Below the pieces are notes generated by a model that was not told the origin of the DNA, ran no database searches, and saw only the letters and a list, made by a program, of their open reading frames with translations. A DNA stretch of 64,000 nucleotides, taken from JAZDEY01 sp043808325 [NCBI: Candidatus Eiseniibacteriota bacterium] (lineage in GTDB: Bacteria > Arandabacterota > Arandabacteria > Arandabacterales). How positions within the stretch are numbered: position 1 is the first letter of the stretch; the number at the start of each line of letters is the position of its first letter. Position numbers and translations under genes: made by a program. Below are positions 36,039 through 45,052 of the stretch, one piece after another. Location of the stretch: NCBI GenBank assembly GCA_043808325.1, contig JAZDEY010000044.1, positions 62,001 through 126,000 of the forward strand, read 5' to 3'.

Positions 36039-37404
36039 TCCCGAGATATTCCGAGAGTACGATATAAGGGGCAGGGTCGGAGTCGATCTCACCGACCGTA
36101 GCGTTGCCCTGCTTGCCAAAGCGACTGGTTCATACCTCCAGCAGCATGGCGCAAAGCGGGTCTCGCTTGCCAGCGACAACAGACTCAGTTCCGATGGCTT
36201 CCGAGGGATCGTGGCTCGGGAGCTTGCCGGTTTGGGGCTCGGCGTGACCGATTTCGGAGTGATCCCGACGCCGGTCTTCTATTTCACGCTCTTCCGTTAC
36301 CCTGTTGATGGCGGGATTATGATAACGGGCAGCCACAATCCACCCGAGTTCAACGGCTTCAAGGTGGCGAGCGGCAAGTCCACCATATACGGCGATGAAA
36401 TCCGGAAGATAAGGGATATCGCCGCGAGAATCGGCTCGACCCCAGGCGGAGGCCGGATCGAAAAGGCCGATCCCAGGGAAGCTTACATCGAGGCGGTCCT
36501 CAGCCAGATCGACATCAAGCGGAACCTTCGAATCGCAGTAGACTGCGGCAACGGCACCGCCGGGCTGGTGGTCCGGGATATGTTTGCAAGGCTGGGCACA
36601 TCGGCGGAGTTGCTTTACAGTGAACCGGACGGCAGGTTCCCCAATCATCACCCCGATCCGACTGTGCCCCGCAATCTCGAGGATCTTATCCGTGCGGTCA
36701 GGGGCGGCCGGCTTGAGGCGGGAATCGCTTATGACGGTGACGCCGATCGAATCGGCGTGATCGATGAGAAATGCGAGATCCTGTGGGGAGACAAGCTTCT
36801 CATACTGTTCGCAAGAGACATAATCGCGCGCCACCCAGGTTGCAAAGTGATCTTCGAGGTCAAGTGTTCTCAGGCGCTCCCGGAAGCGATCACCTCAGCC
36901 GGCGGTGTGCCCATAATGTGGAAGACCGGCCATTCTCTGATCAAGGAAAAGATGAAGGAGGAAGGGGCGCTGCTGGCGGGGGAGATGAGCGGCCACATTT
37001 TCTTCAATGACCGCTACTACGGTTATGACGATGCGGTGTACGCTTCCTTGAGGCTGCTGGAGATTCTCTCGAGAAGCAGGTCAAGCCTATCGTCCCAATT
37101 GAGCGATGTGCCCAAGTATTTCATCACGCCCGAGATAAGACTAGATTGTCCCGACCGCCTCAAGTTCAAAGTGGTCGAGGATCTGAAGCACCTGCTCAAG
37201 CCGGACCACCAAGTGATTGATATCGATGGTGTAAGAGTGGTCTATCCCGACGGCTGGGGGCTCGTAAGAGCTTCGAACACACAGCCGGTGCTGGTCCTGA
37301 GGTTCGAGGCCCGGACCCAGGCAAGGCTCACCGAGATCCGCGCCGAGTTAATGTCCCGGCTCCAGGAGGTTGGCGGCGCAAATATCGGCATTCCGGAGGC
37401 ATGA
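36028..37404 (+). CDS. manB: Phosphomannomutase / phosphoglucomutase
   Basis: 458 residues, the AlgC/ManB type of alpha-D-phosphohexomutase. It begins IFREYDIRG. The phosphoserine loop is TGSHNPPEFNG, the metal loop YDGDADRIG, the sugar-specificity loop GEMSGHIFF, and the phosphate-binding loop near the C-terminus is RASNTQP. It would make mannose-1-phosphate (and perhaps glucose-1-phosphate) from the 6-phosphate. The GDP-mannose enzyme follows directly, so the local pathway is GDP-mannose supply for surface polysaccharide or glycoprotein. Confidence 0.93.
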   Translation: MELNPEIFREYDIRGRVGVDLTDRSVALLAKATGSYLQQHGAKRVSLASDNRLSSDGFRGIVARELAGLGLGVTDFGVIPTPVFYFTLFRYPVDGGIMITGSHNPPEFNGFKVASGKSTIYGDEIRKIRDIAARIGSTPGGGRIEKADPREAYIEAVLSQIDIKRNLRIAVDCGNGTAGLVVRDMFARLGTSAELLYSEPDGRFPNHHPDPTVPRNLEDLIRAVRGGRLEAGIAYDGDADRIGVIDEKCEILWGDKLLILFARDIIARHPGCKVIFEVKCSQALPEAITSAGGVPIMWKTGHSLIKEKMKEEGALLAGEMSGHIFFNDRYYGYDDAVYASLRLLEILSRSRSSLSSQLSDVPKYFITPEIRLDCPDRLKFKVVEDLKHLLKPDHQVIDIDGVRVVYPDGWGLVRASNTQPVLVLRFEARTQARLTEIRAELMSRLQEVGGANIGIPEA

Positions 37405-37405
37405 A

Positions 37406-38479
37406 GTGCGGATCGCAGTGATAATGGCCGGCGGAAGTGGGCGGCGCTTTTGGCCGTTGAGCCGCGAGGCACGGCCGAAGCAGCTTTTACCTTTGATAGA
37501 CGGCAAGTGCTTGCTCGAGCTTACTATCGAGCGGTTGCTTCCCATCTTTCGGCCCGAGAACATCTGGATTGTGACCCAGGCGAAGCAACTTGAGGCGACC
37601 GAACGTGTGGCCTCGGTTTATGGCAGGGTCCGTTTGCTGAGCGAACCCGTCGGCAAGAACACTGCTCCCTGCATGGCATACGCGGCGACTCTGGCAAGGG
37701 CGGGTCACGGTGACCCGGCGATGGTCTTCTTGCCCGCCGATCACCTGATCAGCGACCATACGGGATTTCGAGCGGTCATCGCCGCGGGCCTAGACTTCGT
37801 CGAGCGCGAGGACAAGCTCTTGACGCTGGGTATCAAACCTCAGAGGCCGGCCACCGGCTTTGGGTATATACGATGTGGGAAGGAGGTATCCGATCATGGC
37901 CCCTTCTCCTTCTTCAAAGTCAGGAAATTCGCCGAGAAGCCGTCGCTGAGAGTCGCGCGCCGGTACCTTACTTCGGGAGACTACCTGTGGAATGCGGGGA
38001 TTTTTCTCTTCAGAGCCTCGGTCGTCCTTAAAGAGATGGCACGGCATCTCCCGGAGTTGATGATCGAGTTCGAACGGTTTGCGGCCTCCGTGGGCGGGCC
38101 CGAGGAGGACCGCCAGAAGATGCGGTGCTACGAGGCTGTCCGGGAGGCATCGATCGACTTCGGAGTGATGGAAAAGACCAGCAGAGCCTGTGTGGTCCCC
38201 GCCGACATAGATTGGGACGATCTTGGGACCTGGGATTCCTTCTCCAGGTACATGGAGAAGGACCGATCGGGCAATTCCATCCGCGGCAACCACGTCGGGG
38301 TTGACTCCAGGGGCTGTGTGGTATACTCGGACAAGAGGCTCGTTGCCACCATCGGACTTGAGGATGTTATAATCGTCGCTACTGATGATGCAATCCTCCT
38401 CGCCAGAAGAGATGAGGCGGAGAGGGTAAGGGAGCTGGTCGATCTCATGGAAGAGAAGGGATTCGGTAACCTTCTTTAG
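37406..38479 (+). CDS. manC: Mannose-1-phosphate guanylyltransferase
   Basis: 357 residues, the short form without the phosphomannose isomerase domain. It starts VRIAVIMAGGSGRRFWPLSR, the pyrophosphorylase loop, with RPKQ following, and contains KFAEKP and the DIDWDDLGTWD element near residue 275. It makes GDP-mannose from GTP and mannose-1-phosphate made by the preceding enzyme. GTG at 37406 with GGAGG six bases before it is preferred over an earlier in-frame ATG inside manB. Confidence 0.93.
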   Translation: MRIAVIMAGGSGRRFWPLSREARPKQLLPLIDGKCLLELTIERLLPIFRPENIWIVTQAKQLEATERVASVYGRVRLLSEPVGKNTAPCMAYAATLARAGHGDPAMVFLPADHLISDHTGFRAVIAAGLDFVEREDKLLTLGIKPQRPATGFGYIRCGKEVSDHGPFSFFKVRKFAEKPSLRVARRYLTSGDYLWNAGIFLFRASVVLKEMARHLPELMIEFERFAASVGGPEEDRQKMRCYEAVREASIDFGVMEKTSRACVVPADIDWDDLGTWDSFSRYMEKDRSGNSIRGNHVGVDSRGCVVYSDKRLVATIGLEDVIIVATDDAILLARRDEAERVRELVDLMEEKGFGNLL

Positions 38480-38607
38480 CTCCCCGGGATCCTGCTCACA
38501 ATTGCTTAATTTTTGAAGCAAGGTCTAAACCGTGCGGGAAATTCTGACGATAAGTTGTGTTGAATAGGTCCGGGAACGGGTTTGGATGATTGGGTGGGGT
38601 GGGGATC

Positions 38608-39015
38608 ATGAATAAGAGAGAGAGGTTTGCAGGTGCAATCCTGGTGATTACCTTGGCGGTCGGCATCCTTGTTAGTATGATCGACAAGCAGGGGGATCGG
38701 CGCGATCAGGCGGCTTGCCAAGTGGCTACGGCGGAAGGCGACGCCCCTCGGGATACATCCGGAGCGTCGCCGGCGGCTGCCGGTGTGGAGCCGGCATCTG
38801 CCATGCCCGGGAATTATCGTAGGCTTGATCTCAACACGGCCAGTGCGGAAGAGCTCGAGCTCTTGCCGGGAATAGGCCCCAAGAAAGCTGAGGCGGTCCT
38901 CGCCTGGCGCGATACTAACGGACGGTTCAGTCGTGTGGAGGATCTGCTTGAGATAAAGGGAATAGGGGAGCGTACCCTGGAGCGCCTGAGGCCCTATGTC
39001 TGTGTCGACCGGTGA
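38608..39015 (+). CDS. ComEA-like helix-hairpin-helix protein
   Basis: 135 residues: one N-terminal membrane segment (about residues 10-27), a low-complexity Ala/Gly linker, then a double helix-hairpin-helix domain (LNTASAEELELLPGIGPKKA and IKGIGERTLERLRPY). This is the layout of ComEA, the periplasmic DNA receptor of natural transformation, which works with type IV pili. The pilus locus begins 250 bases downstream. The ATG has GGGG before it. Binding to other nucleic acids or a simple anchor role are possible alternatives. Confidence 0.8.
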   Translation: MNKRERFAGAILVITLAVGILVSMIDKQGDRRDQAACQVATAEGDAPRDTSGASPAAAGVEPASAMPGNYRRLDLNTASAEELELLPGIGPKKAEAVLAWRDTNGRFSRVEDLLEIKGIGERTLERLRPYVCVDR

Positions 39016-39016
39016 C

Positions 39017-39031
39017 ATTGCAATTTGCAAT
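39017..39031 (+). repeat. 15-bp palindrome upstream of pilB
   Basis: ATTGCAA-T-TTGCAAT is a perfect inverted repeat just after the comEA stop. Related half-sites (TTGCTAATTGCG) follow at about 39037-39048. It lies about 150 bp upstream of the sigma-54 promoter, a normal enhancer distance, and could be a PilR site. Confidence 0.45.
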
Positions 39032-39178
39032 AGAGGTTGCTAATTGCGAACCCAGGCACTAGAATAGGTTTCGAAAGCGGAGGTCGCGATTGTCAGCGGG
39101 TTTTGCTCGACTGGGGTGTTTTGCTCAATCGATGCGATTACTTGGCGGCAGACCCCGAGCCGAGAGGTTGCCGACGGC

Positions 39179-39194
39179 TGGTACGGGTGTTGCA
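39179..39194 (+). promoter_or_regulatory. Sigma-54 (-24/-12) promoter for pilB
   Basis: TGGTACGGGTGTTGCA matches the consensus TGGCACG-N4-TTGCA at 11 of 12 defined positions and keeps the exact GG-N10-GC spacing. Transcription would start about 39205, some 58 bases before the pilB ATG. A sigma-54 activator (pilR) lies in the same locus. Confidence 0.75.
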
Positions 39195-39262
39195 GTATCG
39201 CCACTGGCGGGTCTTTGTGTAAGAAGCAAACTGCCGGGGCAGCTACAGGGGATCAGTGGATC

Positions 39263-40966
39263 ATGGTGACCAAGACCGATATTTCAGAGAAGCTGGTCAG
39301 TCTCGGTGTTCTGCGGCACGATGAGGTCGCAGCCATAACCAGGCAGGCCGAGACGGGCAGCATGTCCTTCCAGAAGGCCCTCGTTAAGATGGGCTATATG
39401 TCGGAGGAACGCCTCCTCGAGTTCTTGGTACACATATACGACGTTGAGGCGGTCAACCCCCTCTCGATTGAGATACCGCACTCGGTGATCAAGCTGATTT
39501 CCCCCGAGATCGCGGCCAAATTCAAGGTCCTGCCAGTTGACAAACACGGCAGGGTGCTGTCGCTTGCGATGAGCGACCCGACCGACATGTTCGCCCTTAA
39601 TGATCTGAAGTTCATCACCGGGCTTGAGATCAAGCCGATGATTGCCACCGAGAGTGCTCTCGCGGCCGCCATCGAGAAAGAGTACAAGGCCCAGGACAAC
39701 TTCGAGGAGATGATCAAGGGCCTCGGTGACCTGGGCGAAGGCGATTTGGAGGTACTGGAAGAGAAGGTGGAGGAGGATGAAGGGGCCGAGGAAGCCGAGC
39801 AGGCCCCGGTGATAAGGTTTGTGAACTCCATGATTGCCGACGCCGTCAGAAAGCAGGCCAGCGATATCCACATCGAGCCCTCCGAGAAGATATTCCGGGT
39901 GCGGTTCCGGATCGACGGTACGCTCCAGGAAGTGATCAAGCAGCCCGCCAGGACCAAGTCCGCGATCATATCGAGGCTTAAGATCATGGCCGAGATGGAT
40001 ATCTCCGAGAAGCGGATCCCTCAGGACGGCAGGATCAAAGCGAGGGTCGCTACCAAGACCGTTGACATCAGAGTTTCGAGCCTGCCGACCATATTCGGGG
40101 AGAAGATGGTCTTAAGAATCCTGGACAAAGGAAATCTCGCTCTGGACCTCGCCCGCTTCGGTTTTGAGGAGAACGCGCTCAAGAACTTCATAAAGGCAGT
40201 CGAAGCTCCATACGGGATGGTGCTGGTCACCGGTCCCACGGGAAGCGGCAAGACCACGACGCTCTATTCGGCGCTCAACAGGATCAACAAGCCGGAAGTC
40301 AATATCATGACCGCCGAGGATCCCGTGGAGTACAACATCGAAGGCATAAATCAGGTGCACGTGAACGAGGATATCGGGCTGACGTTCGCGAAGGTCTTGA
40401 GGGCTTTCTTGCGCCAAGATCCGAACATCATCATGGTCGGCGAGATCAGGGACTCGGACACCGCCTCGATAGCTACCAAGGCGGCCCTTACGGGCCACCT
40501 GGTGCTCTCTACGGTTCACACCAACGATGCTCCGAGCACCATTGACAGGCTTGTGGACATGGGCGTGGAGCCCTTCCTGGTGGCCGCATCGGTCAACCTG
40601 ATCCTTGCCCAGAGACTTGTCAGACGAATATGCAGCAAGTGCAAGATTGCAATTGAGGTTCACAGTGAAGCCCTGAGGGAACTGGGCATACCGCCCGCTG
40701 AGGCCCGGACCCTCAAGTTCTACAAGGGCCGTGGCTGTCCGAACTGTAACAATACCGGCTACTCCGGGAGACTGGGCATTTTCGAAGTGATGCCCGTAAG
40801 CCCGGCCATAAGAAGAATGATTCTTGACAGGTCATCTTGTGAGAACATAAAGAGACAAGCGATGAGCGAAGGCATGTTGACGCTGAGGCAGGACGCGCTG
40901 CTCAAGCTGAGGGCAGGCAGCACAACTGTCGAAGAAGTCCTGAGAGAAACTGCAGGGGATGACTGA
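39263..40966 (+). CDS. pilB: Type IV pilus assembly ATPase PilB
   Basis: 567 residues, the hexameric ATPase that powers pilus extension. The N-terminal domain (about 1-150) is the MshEN/T2SSE-N type. The ATPase core has Walker A GPTGSGKTT (324-332), an Asp box, Walker B near DPNIIMVGEIRD and a His box (TGHLVLSTVHTND). The PilB-specific zinc site has two Cys pairs (C457/C460 and C492/C495). The frame stays open upstream to 39116, but ATG 39263 gives the normal N-terminus. The gene is under the sigma-54 promoter above and overlaps or abuts pilT. Confidence 0.97.
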   Translation: MVTKTDISEKLVSLGVLRHDEVAAITRQAETGSMSFQKALVKMGYMSEERLLEFLVHIYDVEAVNPLSIEIPHSVIKLISPEIAAKFKVLPVDKHGRVLSLAMSDPTDMFALNDLKFITGLEIKPMIATESALAAAIEKEYKAQDNFEEMIKGLGDLGEGDLEVLEEKVEEDEGAEEAEQAPVIRFVNSMIADAVRKQASDIHIEPSEKIFRVRFRIDGTLQEVIKQPARTKSAIISRLKIMAEMDISEKRIPQDGRIKARVATKTVDIRVSSLPTIFGEKMVLRILDKGNLALDLARFGFEENALKNFIKAVEAPYGMVLVTGPTGSGKTTTLYSALNRINKPEVNIMTAEDPVEYNIEGINQVHVNEDIGLTFAKVLRAFLRQDPNIIMVGEIRDSDTASIATKAALTGHLVLSTVHTNDAPSTIDRLVDMGVEPFLVAASVNLILAQRLVRRICSKCKIAIEVHSEALRELGIPPAEARTLKFYKGRGCPNCNNTGYSGRLGIFEVMPVSPAIRRMILDRSSCENIKRQAMSEGMLTLRQDALLKLRAGSTTVEEVLRETAGDD

Positions 40967-40988
40967 TCTCAGTCGGAGGGAGTCGACA

Positions 40989-42095
40989 ATGGTCTCATTG
41001 AGAGAGCTGCTGGACGAAATCGTTAGGCTAAAAGCATCTGACCTGCACATTACGGCGGGTCTACCGGCGCAGTTCAGGATCGACGGTGAAATCGTCTCGT
41101 CCAAGTCCGAGGTGCTTGCCCCCGATATCACCAAGCAGCTGGCGTACAGCATCTTGAACGAGGATCAGCGGAAGAGGTTTGAAATTGACAAGGAGCTGGA
41201 TTTCTCTTTCGGCATCAAGGGTCTGAGCCGCTTCAGGGCAAACGTCTACCTCCAGCGGGGAGTCGTGACGATGGCCATACGGCAGATTCCCTTCGAGATA
41301 ATGGGATTCGATGATCTCGGGCTCCCGCCGGTCGTGAAGGACTTCGCGGCCAAACAGAAAGGTTTGATCCTGGTCACCGGCCCCACGGGCTGCGGCAAGT
41401 CCACCACTCTTGCCTCGATCATAAGCAAAATAAACGAGGAACGCAGCTGTAACATCATCACCATCGAAGATCCTATCGAGTACATGCACCATCACAAGCG
41501 TTCCATCGTGAACCAGCGGGAGGTGCGTGCCGACACGCATTCCTTCTGCGACGCGTTGAAGCACATCTTGAGACAGGATCCCGACGTAATCCTGATAGGT
41601 GAAATGAGAGATCTTGAAACCATAGCGGCGGCTCTTACCATAGCCGAGACGGGCCACCTGACGCTGGCCACTCTGCACACCAACTCCACCTATGAGTCGA
41701 TAAATCGAGTGGTGGACGTCTTTCCGGAACACCAGCAGAGTCAGGTGTTGGCTCAGCTTGCGTTCACTCTTGAAGGTGTGATAACCCAGCAGCTTCTGCC
41801 CAAGCTGGGCGGGGCGGGACGAGTTCTGGCGGCGGAGGTGCTGGTATGCACGCCGGCGATCAAGGCGCTGATCAGAGAAAAGAAGGTGCACCAGATATAC
41901 TCCCTGATGCAGGCAGGGCAGAAGTTCGGGATGCAGACCATGAACCAGTCGCTTTACAGGCTCTACACCACCAGGCAGATCTCCCTGGAAGAGGCGATGG
42001 GTAGGACTTCCGATCTTACCGAGTTCGAGACTATGCTGGCTCGGGGAAGATCTCTAAGCGGTACCGGGGAGAAAGAAAGGTCCTTCAGTAGATAA
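40989..42095 (+). CDS. pilT: Pilus retraction ATPase PilT
   Basis: 368 residues, the ATPase that disassembles the pilus and drives twitching and DNA uptake. Walker A is GPTGCGKS (131-138), with Cys where Ser or Ala is also seen in the family. The Asp box IEDPIEY, the Walker B region DPDVILIGEMRD and the His box GHLTLATLHTN follow. There is no zinc-binding Cys set, which separates it from PilB. A start at 40959 would overlap pilB; ATG 40989 has GGAGGG at good distance. Confidence 0.96.
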   Translation: MVSLRELLDEIVRLKASDLHITAGLPAQFRIDGEIVSSKSEVLAPDITKQLAYSILNEDQRKRFEIDKELDFSFGIKGLSRFRANVYLQRGVVTMAIRQIPFEIMGFDDLGLPPVVKDFAAKQKGLILVTGPTGCGKSTTLASIISKINEERSCNIITIEDPIEYMHHHKRSIVNQREVRADTHSFCDALKHILRQDPDVILIGEMRDLETIAAALTIAETGHLTLATLHTNSTYESINRVVDVFPEHQQSQVLAQLAFTLEGVITQQLLPKLGGAGRVLAAEVLVCTPAIKALIREKKVHQIYSLMQAGQKFGMQTMNQSLYRLYTTRQISLEEAMGRTSDLTEFETMLARGRSLSGTGEKERSFSR

Positions 42096-42107
42096 GGGGG
42101 CGGTGCT

Positions 42108-43322
42108 TTGGCTACCACATATCTCTGGAAAGGCAAAACGGCAGCCGGTGAGGTAATCGCCGGCGAGATGCTCGCGAAATCTAAAAATGAGCTTATGCTC
42201 AACCTCAGGAAGCGGCGAGTCACTCTGACTTCTGCAAAGGAGAAGTCCAGAGGGCTGTCCCTGCCCTTTGGGGTCATGAGGGGAGTCAGCACAAAGGATC
42301 TTGCCGTGTTCACCAGGCAGTTCTCGACCATGATCAATTCGGGCCTTCCCCTGGTCCAGTGCCTTGATATTCTTGCCAGGCAATCCGAGAAGGAGCACTT
42401 CCGCAAGATCATCTCCTCCACGATGAGGGACGTCGAATCGGGTGCCACGCTTGCGGATGCCCTTTCCAAGCATCCCAATGTCTATAGCGAGCTCTATGTC
42501 AATATGGTCGAAGCAGGCGAGACCGGTGGAGTGCTTGACGTGATCTTGGCCAGGCTTGCCACTTATCTGGAGAAGATGGACAGCCTCAAACGCAAGGTTC
42601 GAGGCGCAATGACCTACCCTGCCGTGGTCTGCTTCGTGACGATCGCCGCCACGGTATTCATGCTGGTATTCATCATTCCGACCTTCGCCAAGCTCTATTC
42701 GGACTTCGGGGGCGAGCTTCCCGGTCCGACCCGAGTGGTGATGGCGATCAGCAGCTTCCTGAGGACCAAGTGGTGGCTCCTGGTCGGGATCATCCTGGCT
42801 TTGGTCTTCGGGATACGCCGGTACTACAGGAGCAAGGCGGGGCGGGCCAAGATCGACAGGTTGGCGCTTAGCGTTCCGGTTTTTGGGTCGGTGCTTCTCA
42901 AGGCGTCGATTGCAAGATTCACCAGAACCCTCGGTACCCTGGTGTCCAGCGGTGTGCCCATACTTGAAGGGCTTGAGATCACGGCCAAGGCAGCCGGTAA
43001 CAGCGTGGTCAGAGAGGCCGTGATGAAAACCCGGGCGAGCATCTCGAGCGGTCAGACCATTGCGGAGCCGCTCAAGCAGTCCGGGATTTTTCCCCCGATG
43101 GTGGTGCAGATGATCTCGGTCGGTGAGGAGACCGGTGCCCTTGACGAGATGCTTTCCAAGATAGCGGATTTCTATGATGAAGAGGTCGACACCGCAGTTG
43201 AGGCGATGACCTCGGTGATAGAGCCGATCATGATCGTGATGATGGGAGGTGTGGTGGGAGGCATGGTGGTGGCTATGTATCTGCCGATCTTCAAGCTGGT
43301 CACGGTAATAGTGGGGAAATAG
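42108..43322 (+). CDS. pilC: Type IV pilus inner-membrane platform protein PilC
   Basis: 404 residues with two T2SSF domains (about 70-195 and 275-395) and three main membrane segments. It begins MATTYLWKGKTAAGEV, the family start, and includes TRQFSTMINSGLPL and its counterpart TLGTLVSSGVPILEGL. PilC links the PilB/PilT motors to the growing pilus. The start is TTG with AAGGGGG seven bases before it; pilT ends 12 bases upstream. Confidence 0.95.
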   Translation: MATTYLWKGKTAAGEVIAGEMLAKSKNELMLNLRKRRVTLTSAKEKSRGLSLPFGVMRGVSTKDLAVFTRQFSTMINSGLPLVQCLDILARQSEKEHFRKIISSTMRDVESGATLADALSKHPNVYSELYVNMVEAGETGGVLDVILARLATYLEKMDSLKRKVRGAMTYPAVVCFVTIAATVFMLVFIIPTFAKLYSDFGGELPGPTRVVMAISSFLRTKWWLLVGIILALVFGIRRYYRSKAGRAKIDRLALSVPVFGSVLLKASIARFTRTLGTLVSSGVPILEGLEITAKAAGNSVVREAVMKTRASISSGQTIAEPLKQSGIFPPMVVQMISVGEETGALDEMLSKIADFYDEEVDTAVEAMTSVIEPIMIVMMGGVVGGMVVAMYLPIFKLVTVIVGK

Positions 43323-43326
43323 ACCT

Positions 43327-45051
43327 GTGGCTCACAAGATCGAAGACAGGGATCTCGAGAAACTATGCCTGATGATGATCGTGGTCCGGATCATCTGCGT
43401 GGGCGCGGCCCTGTCCCTGATCGCTTTCCTTGCCGGTACGGGTCTTGAGACGCGGAATGCCCTGCTGGTTGCGGGGCTTCTTTTCGTTGTCTTCCCGGTC
43501 AGCGTGATCTGGTGGCTGGTCTTCAGGTCAGGTCGTGCCCGGAAGCCGCTGGTGTATGCTCAGCTTGCCGGAGACGTCGTTCTGGCAAGCGGCATCGTTT
43601 TCTATACCGGAGGGGCGCAGAGCCATTTCACCCTGCTCTATTTCATTACGATTCTACTGGCGAGCATATTCCTTTCGATGCGCGGGGCTCTCTTGACGGC
43701 GACGCTCTCCAGTGTGCTCTATGCGACCGCATCTCTGGTGGAACACGCGAGGTACCAGGGCACCACGCCGGCCTCGACCGATGTCGCCTCCACATATACC
43801 ATACTCAACGTGGGTCTGCAGATCGCCTTCTTCTATTCAGTGGCGGTCTTGAGCGGCTACCTGTCCCAGAGGATGGGCATATTCGGTGCACGGCTCAAGT
43901 CGACTACCCGGGAACTCCAGAAGATCAGGATGGATACCCATTCCATAACCGAGAGCATGTCCAGCGGGTTCGTAGTGGTCGACTCCGATTTCACAGTGAC
44001 TGAGTTCAACAGGTCGGCGTCCCGGATGCTGGGAGTCCGGGTGGCCGATGCGATAGGCCGCCGGGCCTCTGAAGTGATTGAACCTATCTCCTCGGAGCTC
44101 CACGAGAAGGTGGTCGGTGCGCTCACCGACGGCAGGGAAGAGGAAAGGGCCGAGGTCAACGCGGTCACCGGCGACGGCCGGGAGCTTCCTCTGGGAGTGA
44201 GCGTTTCTCTTCTCAGGGATGATGGAGCCACCCGGGGTGTGGTGCTGATCTTCCAGGATCTGACCGACGTCAAGATGATGACAGAGAGGATGCGGCTGGC
44301 GGACCGGCTTGCGGTCCTCGGGGAGCTCTCAGCCGGGATCGCTCACGAGATAAGAACGCCTCTTGCCTCGATTTCGGGATCGATTGAGATGCTTAAGGAC
44401 TCGCTCGACATCAAGGGCGAGAACAGGCAGCTTCTCGATCTGGTGGTCAAGGAATCCGATAGACTCAAGAACATAATCGATCACTTCCTCGAGTTCGCTC
44501 GATCCAGACCTCAGCGGCTGCGCGGAGCGGATCTTACTGAGGTTCTCGCGGAGGTGGTTCATCTGGTGAAGAACCACCCTTCGTTCAATGACCGGGTGAA
44601 GGTGGAGGTGAAGGCGCCGTCTATTGTGAGGGCGCGGGTTGACGACGAGACGATCAGACAAGTCTTCTACAATCTTGCTCTGAATGCGGTTGAGGCTTTG
44701 CATTCTGGCGGAATATTAGAGATAAAGCTCACGACCTGCTGTGCCGAAGAAGGCACAAGATATGCGGCAGTCACCTTTGAGGACAACGGTGTGGGGATCG
44801 ACCAGAGAGACCTTAAGCAGGTTTTCCAACCGTTCTTCACACGCAAGAAGATGGGCACAGGGCTGGGACTGGCGATCGCGGCCAAGATCGTCGAGGAACA
44901 CCACGGCAAGATTGAGATCAAGAGCACCAAGGGGTTGGGCACCGCCGTGACGGTGTACCTGCCTTTGGATAGATCGGACAGCAGCAATACCTACAGCGGA
45001 ATGGCTTCGCATGTCCTCGTCGATGCGGCAACAAAGGGCGGAGTGATCTGA
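43327..45051 (+). CDS. pilS: Sensor histidine kinase PilS
   Basis: 574 residues. Five or six membrane segments fill the first 190 residues. A PAS domain (about 205-320) comes next, then the HisKA domain with phosphoacceptor H340 in AGIAHEIRTPLAS, and the HATPase domain with N box NLALNAVEAL, G1 DNGVGI and G2 GTGLGLAI. In known systems PilS senses pilin in the membrane and controls pilin gene transcription through PilR. pilR starts two bases after the stop. The GTG start has only a weak ribosome site, so coupling to pilC is likely. Confidence 0.93.
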   Translation: MAHKIEDRDLEKLCLMMIVVRIICVGAALSLIAFLAGTGLETRNALLVAGLLFVVFPVSVIWWLVFRSGRARKPLVYAQLAGDVVLASGIVFYTGGAQSHFTLLYFITILLASIFLSMRGALLTATLSSVLYATASLVEHARYQGTTPASTDVASTYTILNVGLQIAFFYSVAVLSGYLSQRMGIFGARLKSTTRELQKIRMDTHSITESMSSGFVVVDSDFTVTEFNRSASRMLGVRVADAIGRRASEVIEPISSELHEKVVGALTDGREEERAEVNAVTGDGRELPLGVSVSLLRDDGATRGVVLIFQDLTDVKMMTERMRLADRLAVLGELSAGIAHEIRTPLASISGSIEMLKDSLDIKGENRQLLDLVVKESDRLKNIIDHFLEFARSRPQRLRGADLTEVLAEVVHLVKNHPSFNDRVKVEVKAPSIVRARVDDETIRQVFYNLALNAVEALHSGGILEIKLTTCCAEEGTRYAAVTFEDNGVGIDQRDLKQVFQPFFTRKKMGTGLGLAIAAKIVEEHHGKIEIKSTKGLGTAVTVYLPLDRSDSSNTYSGMASHVLVDAATKGGVI

Positions 45052-45052
45052 C

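Noticed and set aside
39016-39262. Cyclic-di-GMP (GEMM) riboswitch before pilB
   Set aside because: Such elements occur before pilus genes in other bacteria, but the conserved ACGCAAAGC and tetraloop-receptor pieces are absent; the region instead has a sigma-54 promoter and palindrome.
39116-39262. N-terminal extension of PilB from 39116
   Set aside because: It would run over the sigma-54 promoter and adds 49 residues unlike the family; ATG 39263 gives the normal start.
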